NCBI GenBank assembly: GCA_025201865.1
Contig: MU602730.1
Span: forward strand, 1-59,975
DNA from: Ramicandelaber brevisporus
Lineage: Eukaryota; Kickxellomycota; Ramicandelaberales; Ramicandelaberaceae
Reading direction: 5' to 3'
DNA: 59,975 bases
The position numbers and the translations under genes were made by a program. Numbering within the stretch: the stretch's first letter is position 1; each line of letters starts with the position of its first letter. Under the pieces are notes generated by a model that saw nothing but the letters and a program-made list of their open reading frames with translations, did no database searches and was not told the DNA's origin. Shown in pieces: positions 9,820 through 19,013 of this stretch.

Positions 9820-10507
9820 TGATGGAGTTGTCTAATGATTTCTATTAGATGATACTTGTATAGCAGAAATATGAAGAATTATAAAGAAAAATAAAGAAAG
9901 TAAGTAAAGTGCTGTTGAAAAAAGAAGAAAGAAGAAGCGTAAAGAGTAGATGGAAGTTCGATGTAGAGTAGAAGAGCCAGCATCAGCAGCACGCACTTTT
10001 GGGCCGGAGGAGAGCGATGAAGTGTGTTTTTAAATTGCACATGATATTGCTGCAATAAAGGAGATGCGAGCGGAACGTGTATTTGCCAATATCCCACCAA
10101 AAACCGACTGATTACACTCATCAGCCAGCAAGCAGACCAACACTCATCAAACGATAACGGGTCCATATTACCAGGCTTATGCAACTCTATTTTTGTCACC
10201 ATTTGTAACTGCTGCTGCTGCTGCTGCTGCTTACGCTATCCAGCGCAGTACATCAGCTAATGTTCAGATGTCTTCAGATGCGGTCACAAAGAAAACGCAG
10301 AAACACACAGAAACACACCACCCACTACATGAGCCCTGCTCGCACACGTGATCTCGAACGGCACACAAGGGAAAGTCCGAGCCAGATGCAAACTCCAGTA
10401 TAAGATGAGTTTGCGCATCTTCAACAGCCTTTCGTCACCCATCTTGAAAACGACAGCAACAATAACAACAGCAGCAACAACGGCAGTATCACGCGTACAA
10501 AGACAAT
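9820..10507. promoter_or_regulatory. Divergent promoter of the membrane-protein and GST-kappa genes
   Basis: 688 bp with a CTG/GCT tract at about 10208-10230, an AT-rich stretch next to the membrane-protein gene, and a short presequence-like frame (10405-10533) that overlaps the GST-kappa start. A minus-strand frame at 9879-10202 is Phe/Leu/Ser-rich and looks spurious. Confidence 0.45.
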
Positions 10508-10533
10508 ATGCGCACCATCAAGTTTTACTTTGA
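10405..10533 (+). other. Upstream ORF resembling a mitochondrial presequence, out of frame with GST kappa
   Basis: 42 codons from an ATG at 10405. The peptide begins MSLRIFNSLSSPIL and continues Thr/Ala-rich to VSRVQRQYA. It has no acidic residues in this part, spaced arginines, and an R-Q-Y-A end that resembles an R-3 matrix-processing site. It is shifted by one base relative to the GST-kappa frame at 10508 and stops at 10531-10533, inside that gene. It could be a regulatory upstream ORF, the remains of a presequence broken by an indel or an assembly error, or chance. Confidence 0.4.
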
Positions 10534-11239
10534 CCTTGTATCGACTTACTCCTACGTGGGCTACGAGCTCTTGCGCTTGCAGGCACGCGCCTGGGCTGCT
10601 GCTGGCCACCAGGTTCGCATTGAGCTGCTTCCGTTCCAGATTGGCTACATCTTCAAGCAGGCCAAGAATGCGCCGCCAATGGCCATTCCAAACAAGGCTG
10701 TGTATATGGGCAAGGATATCACGCGCACGTCCAACATGATTGGAATGCCATGGGACGGTCTGCCCGACTTCTTCCCGTTCAACACCAAGCCTGCCTTGGT
10801 GGCCCTTGCTCTCATCGGCAACAAGTACGGATTCGAGCTGGACAATGGGAACTCGGTCATTGCGAAGGCAACTCTGGCTCTGATGCGCTCGGCTTGGTCC
10901 GGCGATGCACAGTTTGTGCCTGACACTCCAGAGAATGTCACCAAGGTGCTTGTTGATGCCAAGATTGCATTTCCAGATGGCGCCAGCGCGGCTGATATCG
11001 TGGCGGAGGCACTGAAGAACCCACAGTACATTGAGATTGTGAGAGAGAACTCCAAGGTGGCGTTTGAGAAGCATCGTGCATTCGGCGCACCAACCATTGT
11101 AGTCTGCCGTGGTGAAGGCGAGAAGGAACACATGATCTGGGGATCGGACCGATTCGAAGTTGTGGCTGACATCTTGGATCTGCCCTATACGCCGGTGAAG
11201 AGTATCGTCAACAAGATTGGACCAGTTAGTAAACTTTAA
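10508..11239 (+). CDS. Glutathione S-transferase kappa / DsbA-like thioredoxin-fold protein
   Basis: 243 residues. It opens IKFYFDLVSTYSYVGYELL, matching the GST-kappa and HCCA-isomerase opening in which the Ser of the SxYS segment activates glutathione. An all-helical middle follows (residues 60-180), and the thioredoxin fold returns with FGAPTIVV (the cis-Pro loop) and MIWGSDRFEVV near the end. Length and order match GSTK1 (about 226 residues). Members conjugate glutathione or act as disulfide or isomerase enzymes in mitochondria or peroxisomes; this frame alone has no targeting sequence, but see the upstream ORF at 10405. It is convergent with the FAM72 gene, 90 bp away. Confidence 0.88.
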   Translation: MRTIKFYFDLVSTYSYVGYELLRLQARAWAAAGHQVRIELLPFQIGYIFKQAKNAPPMAIPNKAVYMGKDITRTSNMIGMPWDGLPDFFPFNTKPALVALALIGNKYGFELDNGNSVIAKATLALMRSAWSGDAQFVPDTPENVTKVLVDAKIAFPDGASAADIVAEALKNPQYIEIVRENSKVAFEKHRAFGAPTIVVCRGEGEKEHMIWGSDRFEVVADILDLPYTPVKSIVNKIGPVSKL

Positions 11240-11329
11240 TATACAGATTTTTTGATCTTAAAAACGAAAACAGTAACAGTGGCAGTAGTAGTAACAGTAA
11301 CAACATTGTTGATTATTTAAAGTAACAAT

Positions 11330-12586
11330 TTAGACATCGTAGCCCAATTGAGTGCGCTTGTATACGAGTGCATCGACAATGATCTGATAGATGGGGCAAA
11401 CTTCGCGAAGTCCTTCTTGGGTTGATGATGGAATTAGTAGAGGCTCGGCAGCCACGACGGCCGCAAAATGGGGATGTTTCAGCAGCTGCCACCACCACTT
11501 GGCATGAATGCGATGTCCTTCTTGGTCGCGAATATTGCCAGCCGTTGCTGCATCATCCTTGTCGAGCTCAAATGAATCGACTCGCTGCAGCTGTTTGTCG
11601 CGCTTTGGCGTCTCAAAGAGCAATGACTTCAATCCAGACGATGCCATCACTTTTGACCAGTTTATGGCTGGAACACTGAGCGGATCAGTCAAATCGATAT
11701 CAACTAAGAGTGGTGGCACTGGCGGCGGTGCTGTCAAGTCATCCCAGGTCACCGGCAGATACACTGAAGCCATCATCGGTGTCGTATCCATGTTTTCTCC
11801 AACTTCGACAATGCCGTTTGCACTGCCTTGCGATGATCCTTGAGTGCCAGCGGCCAATGGGATGCGAGCAACTCGATAGCGCTGTTCAGCTTCAGTATCT
11901 GCGCTGTTGAATACCCACAAATGAAAATAAGCCCGAGTGCGCAGCCGACGCTGAACGCATCTTTGGCATGGTCGTTGGATGTAGTAACCAACAGTGTTTC
12001 CACACCCGTAGCAGGCCATGCTCTGGATCAAGCACTCGCAGCTGCCTGGCCCGTAGCTGTGACGTCGACCGTATCCGTTACTGAAGATGGCGCTGCTGTA
12101 CTGGCCGTATCCATCGTTTGGAGAGAATGAGAATGGCGCTGAATCGTGGCCCGGACTTGCGACACCAACTGATATACCGCCATTGCCTCCAATTGGAATG
12201 CAGTTAATGGGGCACATGTCAGTTGAGTAGCAGCGAGTAACAGGCTGGGTAACCAGAACAGCCTCCATTCCGCGGAAGCTCAATGTGAGACGGCAGTGAG
12301 TGCAGCTGATGGTCAATACAGACCTTGGTGGCTGCTGCTGTTGCTGTTGCTGCTGCTGTTGCTGTACTTGTTGCGCTTGTTGAGAAGAGGATGCATGTGA
12401 CTGCAATGAACTTTGGTCATCACCCGTTTGTTGGAGAAGCTGTGTCAAATTGATGGCGTCGTTCGCATCACCTGTGCTCATCAAGTTTGAATTCTGCGCC
12501 GTGTTCATTGAAGCTGATGACGGAAGCTGTTGCTGATCGTCTCTTCTTGATGAATCGCTGGAGAGCTGCCGCGAGACTGACGGCAT
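11330..12586 (-). CDS. FAM72 family protein
   Basis: 418 residues from an ATG at 12586. Residues 1-88 are disordered with a poly-Gln run. The FAM72 core follows at about 90-245: CTHCRLTLSFRGMEAVL (C95, C98), CYSTDMCP, then CECLIQSMACYGCGNTVGY, PCQRCVQRR and HLWVFNSAD. Human FAM72A is about 149 residues and triggers loss of the uracil glycosylase UNG2; the function in fungi is not known. The cysteine pairs look zinc-binding. A C-terminal extension of about 170 residues contains a Trp-rich patch (KWWWQLL), VYLPVTWDDL and a closing conserved-looking helix. Two Gly/Ser-rich inserts also enlarge the core. Confidence 0.85.
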   Translation of the reverse strand: MPSVSRQLSSDSSRRDDQQQLPSSASMNTAQNSNLMSTGDANDAINLTQLLQQTGDDQSSLQSHASSSQQAQQVQQQQQQQQQQQPPRSVLTISCTHCRLTLSFRGMEAVLVTQPVTRCYSTDMCPINCIPIGGNGGISVGVASPGHDSAPFSFSPNDGYGQYSSAIFSNGYGRRHSYGPGSCECLIQSMACYGCGNTVGYYIQRPCQRCVQRRLRTRAYFHLWVFNSADTEAEQRYRVARIPLAAGTQGSSQGSANGIVEVGENMDTTPMMASVYLPVTWDDLTAPPPVPPLLVDIDLTDPLSVPAINWSKVMASSGLKSLLFETPKRDKQLQRVDSFELDKDDAATAGNIRDQEGHRIHAKWWWQLLKHPHFAAVVAAEPLLIPSSTQEGLREVCPIYQIIVDALVYKRTQLGYDV

Positions 12587-12920
12587 CTGTTATCAATAGT
12601 CTCAAAAAATAAAAAAATAAAACTGTGTTGTAAAATGGGGAGTGTTGGTGGATGCAGAGCACAATGCAGCCACGAGAGGCGATATCAATGTGAGAGTTAA
12701 CTTGCCATCGCCACGGGTTGAGAATGAAAGGCATAGCAATGATTCAGATTCGGAATTAGTTTCAGGGGGAGAATTTGTGTCTGCAGTTCATCATCCCTCC
12801 GTCTCCTGAAACTGCTTTGCGACAAGAGTTCAAAAAAAACAAAAACAGGACAGCCTTATTTGAAATCATTTTATACTTATCCTAGCATGTTAATTTAAAT
12901 TGTCTATTAGTCTCTTTGAT
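12587..12920. other. Intergenic between the FAM72 and GPATCH4-like genes
   Basis: 334 bp: the leader of FAM72 on one side and the 3' flank of the G-patch gene on the other, both on the minus strand. It is AT-rich near 12600-12625 and 12840-12920. Nothing else is seen. Confidence 0.4.
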
Positions 12921-13781
12921 TTAATTTGACTCTTTGTCCTTCTTCTTACTCTTCTTCTCTTTACTGTCTGATTTCCGCTTCTTCTTTTCCTTCTTTTCCT
13001 TCTTCTCTTCTCTTGACTTCTTTTTCTTCTTCTTGTCGTCATCCTTGTCGCTTCGTTTTCTCTTCTTTGATGGCTTTAATGCCGAGTTTGTACCATCATC
13101 GTTATCTACACTAGCGTCTACTTTAGTGTCGTCAGCAGCTGCAGCATCATTAATGAGATCGCCAAATACTCGCTTCAACTTACCTGGCTGTTCGGCACGA
13201 GCACCTTTACGGGCCGTTCTGCCCTCGCATGCTGCAAACAGCTCTTCGTCTGTAATGTGCATTGTGTAGTCACGAGTATCTGTCGTATCCAGAATCTGTC
13301 CAACTAACGAGAATGTCGAAGCTGCACTGACCTTTGGCTTCTCTTTCTTTGAAGAAGCAGATGATGATGGTGCTGAGTCACCGCTAGCGGATGGCTTCAC
13401 GAACATGCCGTATGTCATTCCAGTTGAGGATGATGATGAGGAGGATGTGCTCGCTGATACTGGCGCTGGCGATGGAGTCGTTGTCTTTGATGGACTGCCA
13501 CCGTTATCGTTATTGCTGCTACTGTCTTCTTTGTCATTGTTATCATTGTCATCATTGCTATCATCGTCGTCGCTACTGTCATCAATTACAATGTTTACTG
13601 CACTCTTGTTGTAGACATGCTGCCACCATTCGAAGCCCCAGTTGCCGTTTTGTGCACCAACTCCCTTCTGATCCTGCTTTTGCTTCACAGCGATTGACCT
13701 TGTAATGCCGCTCTCTTCTTTGCCGAGGCCGACGCCTTGCTTCCAGCCGTACTTTTCAAGCTGCGAGCGAGCGAAATCCAT
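12921..13781 (-). CDS. G-patch protein, GPATCH4/Tma23-like nucleolar factor
   Basis: 286 residues. The G-patch is at the extreme N-terminus: FARSQLEKYGWKQGVGLGK, then GITRSIAVKQKQDQKGVG and WGFEWWQHVYNKSAVNI, which matches the GPATCH4 pattern (G-patch followed by WW and a conserved NK-A-N element). G-patch proteins activate DEAH helicases; GPATCH4 works with DHX15 in the nucleolus and Cajal bodies, and yeast Tma23 is a ribosome biogenesis factor. The middle is acidic and Ser-rich, with an ordered island near 150-200 (DYTMHITDEELFAACEGRTA). The last 70 residues are a Lys/Glu/Asp tail, typical of nucleolar proteins. The start at residue 1 fits the family. Confidence 0.85.
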   Translation of the reverse strand: MDFARSQLEKYGWKQGVGLGKEESGITRSIAVKQKQDQKGVGAQNGNWGFEWWQHVYNKSAVNIVIDDSSDDDDSNDDNDNNDKEDSSSNNDNGGSPSKTTTPSPAPVSASTSSSSSSSTGMTYGMFVKPSASGDSAPSSSASSKKEKPKVSAASTFSLVGQILDTTDTRDYTMHITDEELFAACEGRTARKGARAEQPGKLKRVFGDLINDAAAADDTKVDASVDNDDGTNSALKPSKKRKRSDKDDDKKKKKKSREEKKEKKEKKKRKSDSKEKKSKKKDKESN

Positions 13782-13912
13782 AATGAAGTTGTTCTCTGAT
13801 CTATAGTGCAGATTTCGAAAAGAAAAAGCAAAAAAGAAGCAGAAAGCAAATTAAAGCCACCTACTTCGTTTTCAAACACAATGAGGCCCACTTTAATGTG
13901 GCAAAATAATAC
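13782..13912. other. Leader region of the GPATCH4-like gene
   Basis: 131 bp upstream of the G-patch start, ending at the assembly gap. No gene is visible. Confidence 0.4.
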
Positions 13913-14476
13913 NNNNNNNNNNNNNNNNNNNNNNNNNNNNNNNNNNNNNNNNNNNNNNNNNNNNNNNNNNNNNNNNNNNNNNNNNNNNNNNNNNNNNNNN
14001 NNNNNNNNNNNNNNNNNNNNNNNNNNNNNNNNNNNNNNNNNNNNNNNNNNNNNNNNNNNNNNNNNNNNNNNNNNNNNNNNNNNNNNNNNNNNNNNNNNNN
14101 NNNNNNNNNNNNNNNNNNNNNNNNNNNNNNNNNNNNNNNNNNNNNNNNNNNNNNNNNNNNNNNNNNNNNNNNNNNNNNNNNNNNNNNNNNNNNNNNNNNN
14201 NNNNNNNNNNNNNNNNNNNNNNNNNNNNNNNNNNNNNNNNNNNNNNNNNNNNNNNNNNNNNNNNNNNNNNNNNNNNNNNNNNNNNNNNNNNNNNNNNNNN
14301 NNNNNNNNNNNNNNNNNNNNNNNNNNNNNNNNNNNNNNNNNNNNNNNNNNNNNNNNNNNNNNNNNNNNNNNNNNNNNNNNNNNNNNNNNNNNNNNNNNNN
14401 NNNNNNNNNNNNNNNNNNNNNNNNNNNNNNNNNNNNNNNNNNNNNNNNNNNNNNNNNNNNNNNNNNNNNNNNNNNN
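13913..14476. other. Assembly gap (564 Ns)
   Basis: The sequence is unknown here. Reading frames drawn through the Ns are meaningless. Flanks are AT-rich (AAATAAACAAATTAAATTAATT after the gap), so the gap may span simple repeats between two minus-strand genes. Confidence 0.99.
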
Positions 14477-14630
14477 AAAAATAAACAAATTAAATTAATT
14501 AAAAAAGTACATGGATGGGTGTGTATGAGTGAAAGTGGATGGATGGATGGAGGTGGGAGTATGGCGCGCATGTTGTGAAGGTGGAAATGTTATGGTGAAA
14601 GTACAGTAAAAACAAAAGAACAAAATATAC
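14477..14630. other. 3' flank of the Myb/SANT gene
   Basis: 154 bp with TGGATGGATGG repeats (about 14511-14551) and AT-rich ends. It probably holds the 3' untranslated region and polyadenylation region of the Myb gene. No gene is seen. Confidence 0.4.
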
Positions 14631-16847
14631 TTAATGTTGCTGGCTGTCAGCGGTAGAAGGTGTCTCTTTTGGAGACGGTGGAGGAGACGGTTCATGAGTT
14701 GCAATCTTGGCCACCGGTGCCGACATTGGAGCTGGCGTGTCGTTCGAGTCTGGCTCAGAAACCATCACCGCCTCTGATGCCGCTGTGGTTGCATTTGCAT
14801 CCTTGCGAATGAGCCGGCCATGGCGATCAATCTGTTTGCTAATCGTCTTGAGATAGCGCTGGCGGCATTGATGGTAGTTGCGTGCTTCTGGAACCAATCC
14901 TTCGGCATGAGCCTGGGCAAACACCTTGACACATTCCTCCCAGTGTTTCTCGCCATATTTGGTGACGTGGTCAGTGATGTACTTGTCCTCAACGTCAGTC
15001 CAGCGCGAGTACTTGATTCGCTTGGTACCCGCCAGCGGATGCTTGCCTTGATTCTTGGTTGACTTTGATGGCTTACCAGCAGCAATGCTTGATGAGATTG
15101 CAGCAGCAGTTGTGGTTGCGACAGTGTGGGCACGGCGACGCTTTGCAGATAGTGGTCCGCTGTGCGCGCTGATCTGCGCAATTGGAGCGAGAACAGCAGA
15201 GCTTGGATGGTAGTCAGCATCGCGAGCGTCGTCGGTGCTGTCGACGTCACTATCTCCACCATATTGCTGACCTGGAAGAGGCTCAAAGAAGTCGGACCGC
15301 TTGCGCTTGGTGGACGTGACGTCGACCGCGGTAGTAAGAGCAGCAGAGTCGGCTGGCATCGATGAAATGCGATCACGCTGTTGCACCAATGGCGAATGGC
15401 CAGCGTGATAATAGTGCTTGTTAGCCGGCGAGTATGGACCACTCATTGAGTGTCTCATTGTACGCTGGTAATCGCTGTAGCCCGATGCATGGCCTGCTAC
15501 AGGAACTGCATAGCCACTAGAACTGCGACCGCTTTGCATGGCTTGGAATGAAGGCAACCCGGCTGGTCTAGGTGGATTGTGCTGGCGGTTGTAAGGAACC
15601 ATTGATGTTGCTGGTATAGTAGTGGTAACTGATGTCGATGGACCAAGCTGTGGTACTCCAAGACTTGGAGTTGATGGCGACGGAAACCCGTTGACAACGA
15701 CACTTCCAGGCGGCTGGCCAGCCATTGTGGCTGCTGTTGGTGATGCTGGTGCCAGTGGCTCAACATACCGCGGATTAAACTGACGAGGCTGGCCAGCCAA
15801 AGAACGAGGCCAGCGGCCAGTTGGCTGAGGCAATGCCTGTTCCTGGTTATGCTCCTTAGTGAGCTTGTCTGCCTGCAATATCGCGTCAATGCCAAGCTTG
15901 CGACCAGCCTGGGAGTGTGTAGGGAAGGGCAGAGGCAGACATGCCTTCTTGGCTGACTGGGCTGCAGTGTGTGGCTCAGGCAGCTGGCTATCCCGTGGCT
16001 TTGGCTGCTGTTGCTGCTGCTGTTGCTGCTGCTGCTCTGGAGTCTGTGGGGTCATGTTCGTGTTAGTGTTTCTATACTGATGGCTATAGCTGGAGTCGTA
16101 GTCCAGTGTTGGTGTTTCGATGTGATCAGTCTCTGGAGACGCGAGGCCGGATAGAGTAGGAGTGCACTTTGTGGTGGATGCAACTGTGGAGAGCACTTTC
16201 TTATATGAGTGCGGTGGTGGCAGTGGATGATAACCCATGTTGGAAGGATATGGAGGCACGAGATGCGAGGAACTAGTGTACAAGTCTGAATGCAATCTGC
16301 CGGTTGGATTTGTGCGCCTTCCCCGTTCCTCGCGGCAAGCCTCAACAGCCGCAGCCGCAGTAAATGTATTGGCCATTGAAGCCACGTTCGAAACGAGAGG
16401 ATTGGAGGCTGCATTGTTGCTGGTGTACATGGCTTCTCCATTATAGCCTTCCTCCCGTTGCTGGTGCATGAGTTTCAATGTCCTCGCATTCTCCATGAGG
16501 CCGAATTGGCTATTGCTGTACCCCTCTTCATGGTTGAGAGCACCGCTCATCTCGTGCATCAGACCAGAGTGCGAGGCTACCAGAGGACTTGAGGCAACAC
16601 CGCCTAGCTGTGGTGAGAAAAGCGGCCGTACGTATGAAACTGCTGCTGCTGCTGTTGTAGTTGTAGTTGTAGATGCAGCTGAAGTGCTACAAAGTGGAGA
16701 TGCAGTAGCAGCCGAGTTGCTGCGGTGCCGTTGAGTGGCAACCTGCTGTGGTTGTGGTTGAGGTGTCATCTGGAGAGGCACTGGCAGTTGCTGTTGGTAG
16801 AGTCGCTGTTGCTGCTGTTGCTGGTGATAATGATGATAATGGTACAT
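14631..16847 (-). CDS. Myb/SANT-domain putative transcription regulator
   Basis: 738 residues from an ATG at 16847. Most of the protein is low complexity: His/Gln-rich at the start, Thr/Ala runs, a poly-Gln run near residue 275, and Ser/Pro-rich spacers. The single ordered part is near 611-680: YSRWTDVEDKYITDHVTKYG followed by a Trp and a Tyr-x-x-CRQRYLKTI element, which is a single Myb/SANT repeat of the telobox/TRF or SNAPc-like type, flanked by Lys/Arg-rich nuclear signals (TKRIKYSR; RHGRLIRKD). I infer DNA or chromatin binding. No closer family can be named from sequence alone. Confidence 0.8.
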   Translation of the reverse strand: MYHYHHYHQQQQQQRLYQQQLPVPLQMTPQPQPQQVATQRHRSNSAATASPLCSTSAASTTTTTTAAAAVSYVRPLFSPQLGGVASSPLVASHSGLMHEMSGALNHEEGYSNSQFGLMENARTLKLMHQQREEGYNGEAMYTSNNAASNPLVSNVASMANTFTAAAAVEACREERGRRTNPTGRLHSDLYTSSSHLVPPYPSNMGYHPLPPPHSYKKVLSTVASTTKCTPTLSGLASPETDHIETPTLDYDSSYSHQYRNTNTNMTPQTPEQQQQQQQQQQPKPRDSQLPEPHTAAQSAKKACLPLPFPTHSQAGRKLGIDAILQADKLTKEHNQEQALPQPTGRWPRSLAGQPRQFNPRYVEPLAPASPTAATMAGQPPGSVVVNGFPSPSTPSLGVPQLGPSTSVTTTIPATSMVPYNRQHNPPRPAGLPSFQAMQSGRSSSGYAVPVAGHASGYSDYQRTMRHSMSGPYSPANKHYYHAGHSPLVQQRDRISSMPADSAALTTAVDVTSTKRKRSDFFEPLPGQQYGGDSDVDSTDDARDADYHPSSAVLAPIAQISAHSGPLSAKRRRAHTVATTTAAAISSSIAAGKPSKSTKNQGKHPLAGTKRIKYSRWTDVEDKYITDHVTKYGEKHWEECVKVFAQAHAEGLVPEARNYHQCRQRYLKTISKQIDRHGRLIRKDANATTAASEAVMVSEPDSNDTPAPMSAPVAKIATHEPSPPPSPKETPSTADSQQH

Positions 16848-17227
16848 AGCTCTACTTGCTACGTGGTCTGTTGTTGCTGGAGATAGTAGTAATTAAAAAA
16901 AAGGTGTGTCTTGGCGAAGAGATGTTGGGTTGACGAAGATGGCCACTGAGGATGAGCGAAGATGCACGTCAATTTATTTTATATCACTGCGGCACAGAGA
17001 GAGTGATCGAGTGAGAGAGTGATCGAAATACTTCTAGAAAAAGAGCAGTCGTTTGGGCGGCTTCTTATTGCTACTATTACTAATACTAGTTTTTTGTTGT
17101 AAAAAAGAAAAAAAATATATAGAAAGAGTGTGAGATCATATGAAGCCAACATTGGGGGAATGACAGAGACTGAGAGAGAAAGAGAAAAGTGATCAGCAAG
17201 GTGTGCATTTATCATCTATCGTGTGTA
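16848..17227. other. Intergenic upstream of the Myb gene
   Basis: 380 bp: the leader of the Myb gene and the 3' flank of RBA50. It holds a GA-rich repeat, GAGAGAGTGATCGA in two near copies (about 16996-17026), and an A-rich tract near 17100-17120. No gene is supported. Confidence 0.4.
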
Positions 17228-18673
17228 TCATCGCCAGCTGTCACTTGGCACCAACTTCCGCAGTATTGGGTTCTTCAAAAGATGTTCGATCGCTTTTGGA
17301 TGGATTTTTGTGACCACTCTGAAAATCTCTGTGGTTCGTTTCCGCAGAGCATGCGCATGGTCTGGGTCATCGACAGCCGCAGTCTCCGCAAGACGAACAA
17401 GACCGGCACTGTGCAGCAACCCTACAGCTGCCGTTTCCACGCTCGTCAATCTCTCCTGCTCACCCTGATCCTTCTGTTGGGAAGCTGTACTGCTATGCAC
17501 ACTGTACAGCTCACCTCCGACAAGGAAGGTGTGCAGGACATCGACTGCGGCAACCAGCGAAGTCAGGTGAGAGGTATCCAGAGCAATTGCAGCGCACTCG
17601 ATGATACGCTCAGAGAGAAACAGGTCGTACAAGGCCAACCGCTGAGCAGCCGGATGGTAGTACTGAGCATTGATCCCATGTGCAATGGCGGCCAGTGCAC
17701 GAAGAGCAGGCACTCGCTGGGCAGGCACTTTGCTGCGGCCAATGATGCCCAGCTCATTGATGGTGTACCCAGCACGATTTGGCTCGAGTCCATGATGATG
17801 TAGTCCAAAGTGAGTCGGGATGTCTGCATCTTCCTCAATAATGCCACCCTTGAAATCAAACCGCATTTTAGCCGCCTCCGCTGCGAATGAGTCACCCTCT
17901 GTGTTTGATGCTGCGGATGTTGAGTTGAATGTTGATTGACGCTCGCGTGGCAGCAAAGGAGCCATCCAGCTCAGCTTATCATCTTCGACTGGAACATCTC
18001 CATAGTATTTGCGTCTCATATCAGCCAAGTGCTTAATAAATGGATCATCTCCAAGTTCTGGCGAATCAATCCCAGTGATTGCGGCATGGAATCTTCGCGC
18101 CAACTCTGCGTTCTCATCTGTAAACCCAATATCCGGCTGCTCACCATCTCCTTCATCTCCTTCATCGCCATCCTCATCACTACCAAAATGCTCAACGCCT
18201 CCAAATGACACATGTCTCTCAGGCTTTTTCTTATTCTTCTTTTCGCCATCGCCTGCGTTATTCATATTCTGCTGCTGCTGTCCAAATCTTGCCAATAACT
18301 CTGGTGATAAGTTGGCCAACAACTGCCTCTGCTGCTCTGCAATATCTTCTTCAGACATTGACGACAAGTACATTTCATTCTCTTTGGATATTGAGTCTCG
18401 CTCCGCATTCCACATTTCATTCCCAGTCTTCTCTACTTTACCTTCGCGTCGCTCGTTATCTGAGAATGCGGATATTGCGGTTGAGATATCAGATTGTGTT
18501 TGACGCATTAACTCTCGATTCATCTCATCAGCTGCCTTGGATGCCACCACTTCATCATTGGTAGCACTCGACTGTGACTCTACACCACCAGCTGAGGTAG
18601 TCTGCACTGAGGAAGACGGCTTAGTGCCATGTAGCTTGGCAAAGAGTGACCGCTTCTTGCCAGGCACAGCAAC

Positions 18674-18710
<37 letters not shown>

Positions 18711-18937
18711 CTGTTGCCAAGCTGAGAGCGCGCTGAACTCATTGCCTTCATCAAGCCACCAGCTGGGCCAAGTACAACAACATCGCGCTCAGATTCAGAC
18801 CGATCATCTCTTCTTGCGGCAGAGACTGGCGCTCGCAGCACTTTGGCCGCAGGCTGTTCTCCGCTAGCACGCTGCCGAGCAAAGAATGCCTCCTGTTCGC
18901 GCAGTTCGTCGTCGAGTTGATTGCTGTTGTTGTTCAT
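17228..18937 (-). CDS. RPAP1/Rba50-like RNA polymerase II assembly factor
   Basis: 569 residues from the ATG at 18937 (a TTG lies three codons earlier). The N-terminus, DDELREQEAFFARQR with KVLRAP soon after, resembles the RPAP1 N-terminal region. A poly-Ala run near residue 85 and a long charged middle follow. The RPAP1 C-terminal signature is near 357-422: MRFDFKGGII, IPTHFGLHHHG, AGYTINELGIIGRSKVPAQR. The remainder is helical, HEAT-like. Rba50/RPAP1 helps assemble the Rpb3 subcomplex and bring Pol II into the nucleus with Npa3. Length is between yeast Rba50 (about 440) and animal RPAP1 (about 1390), as usual in fungi. Its 3' end faces the Myb gene leader. Confidence 0.87.
18669..18708 (-). 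repeat. GCA/TGC repeat coding a poly-Ala tract in RBA50
   Basis: About 13 tandem CAG-phase units. On the minus strand they read as Ala codons (GCT/GCC), not Gln. The same trinucleotide is thus used in a different frame than in the neighbouring poly-Gln genes. Confidence 0.85.
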
Positions 18938-19013
18938 CCCTATCAAGTATTTATTTGTAATCGAATATCGGATGTATTAAAACGAGGAAGTATGAAGAAG
19001 AAAAAGAAGTAGT

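Noticed and set aside
9879-10202. 107-codon minus-strand frame between the membrane protein and GST kappa
   Set aside because: Has an ATG, but composition (Phe/Leu/Ser, ending FYFLYFSL-like) and lack of motifs suggest chance in a promoter.
10421-11131. 236-codon minus-strand frame opposite GST kappa
   Set aside because: Antisense shadow of a strongly supported gene; no motif and a Leu/Ser run from the CAACAGCAG leader.
13685-14571. Frames of 230-267 codons running through the N block
   Set aside because: Almost all codons are unknown bases; only the assembly gap makes them appear open.
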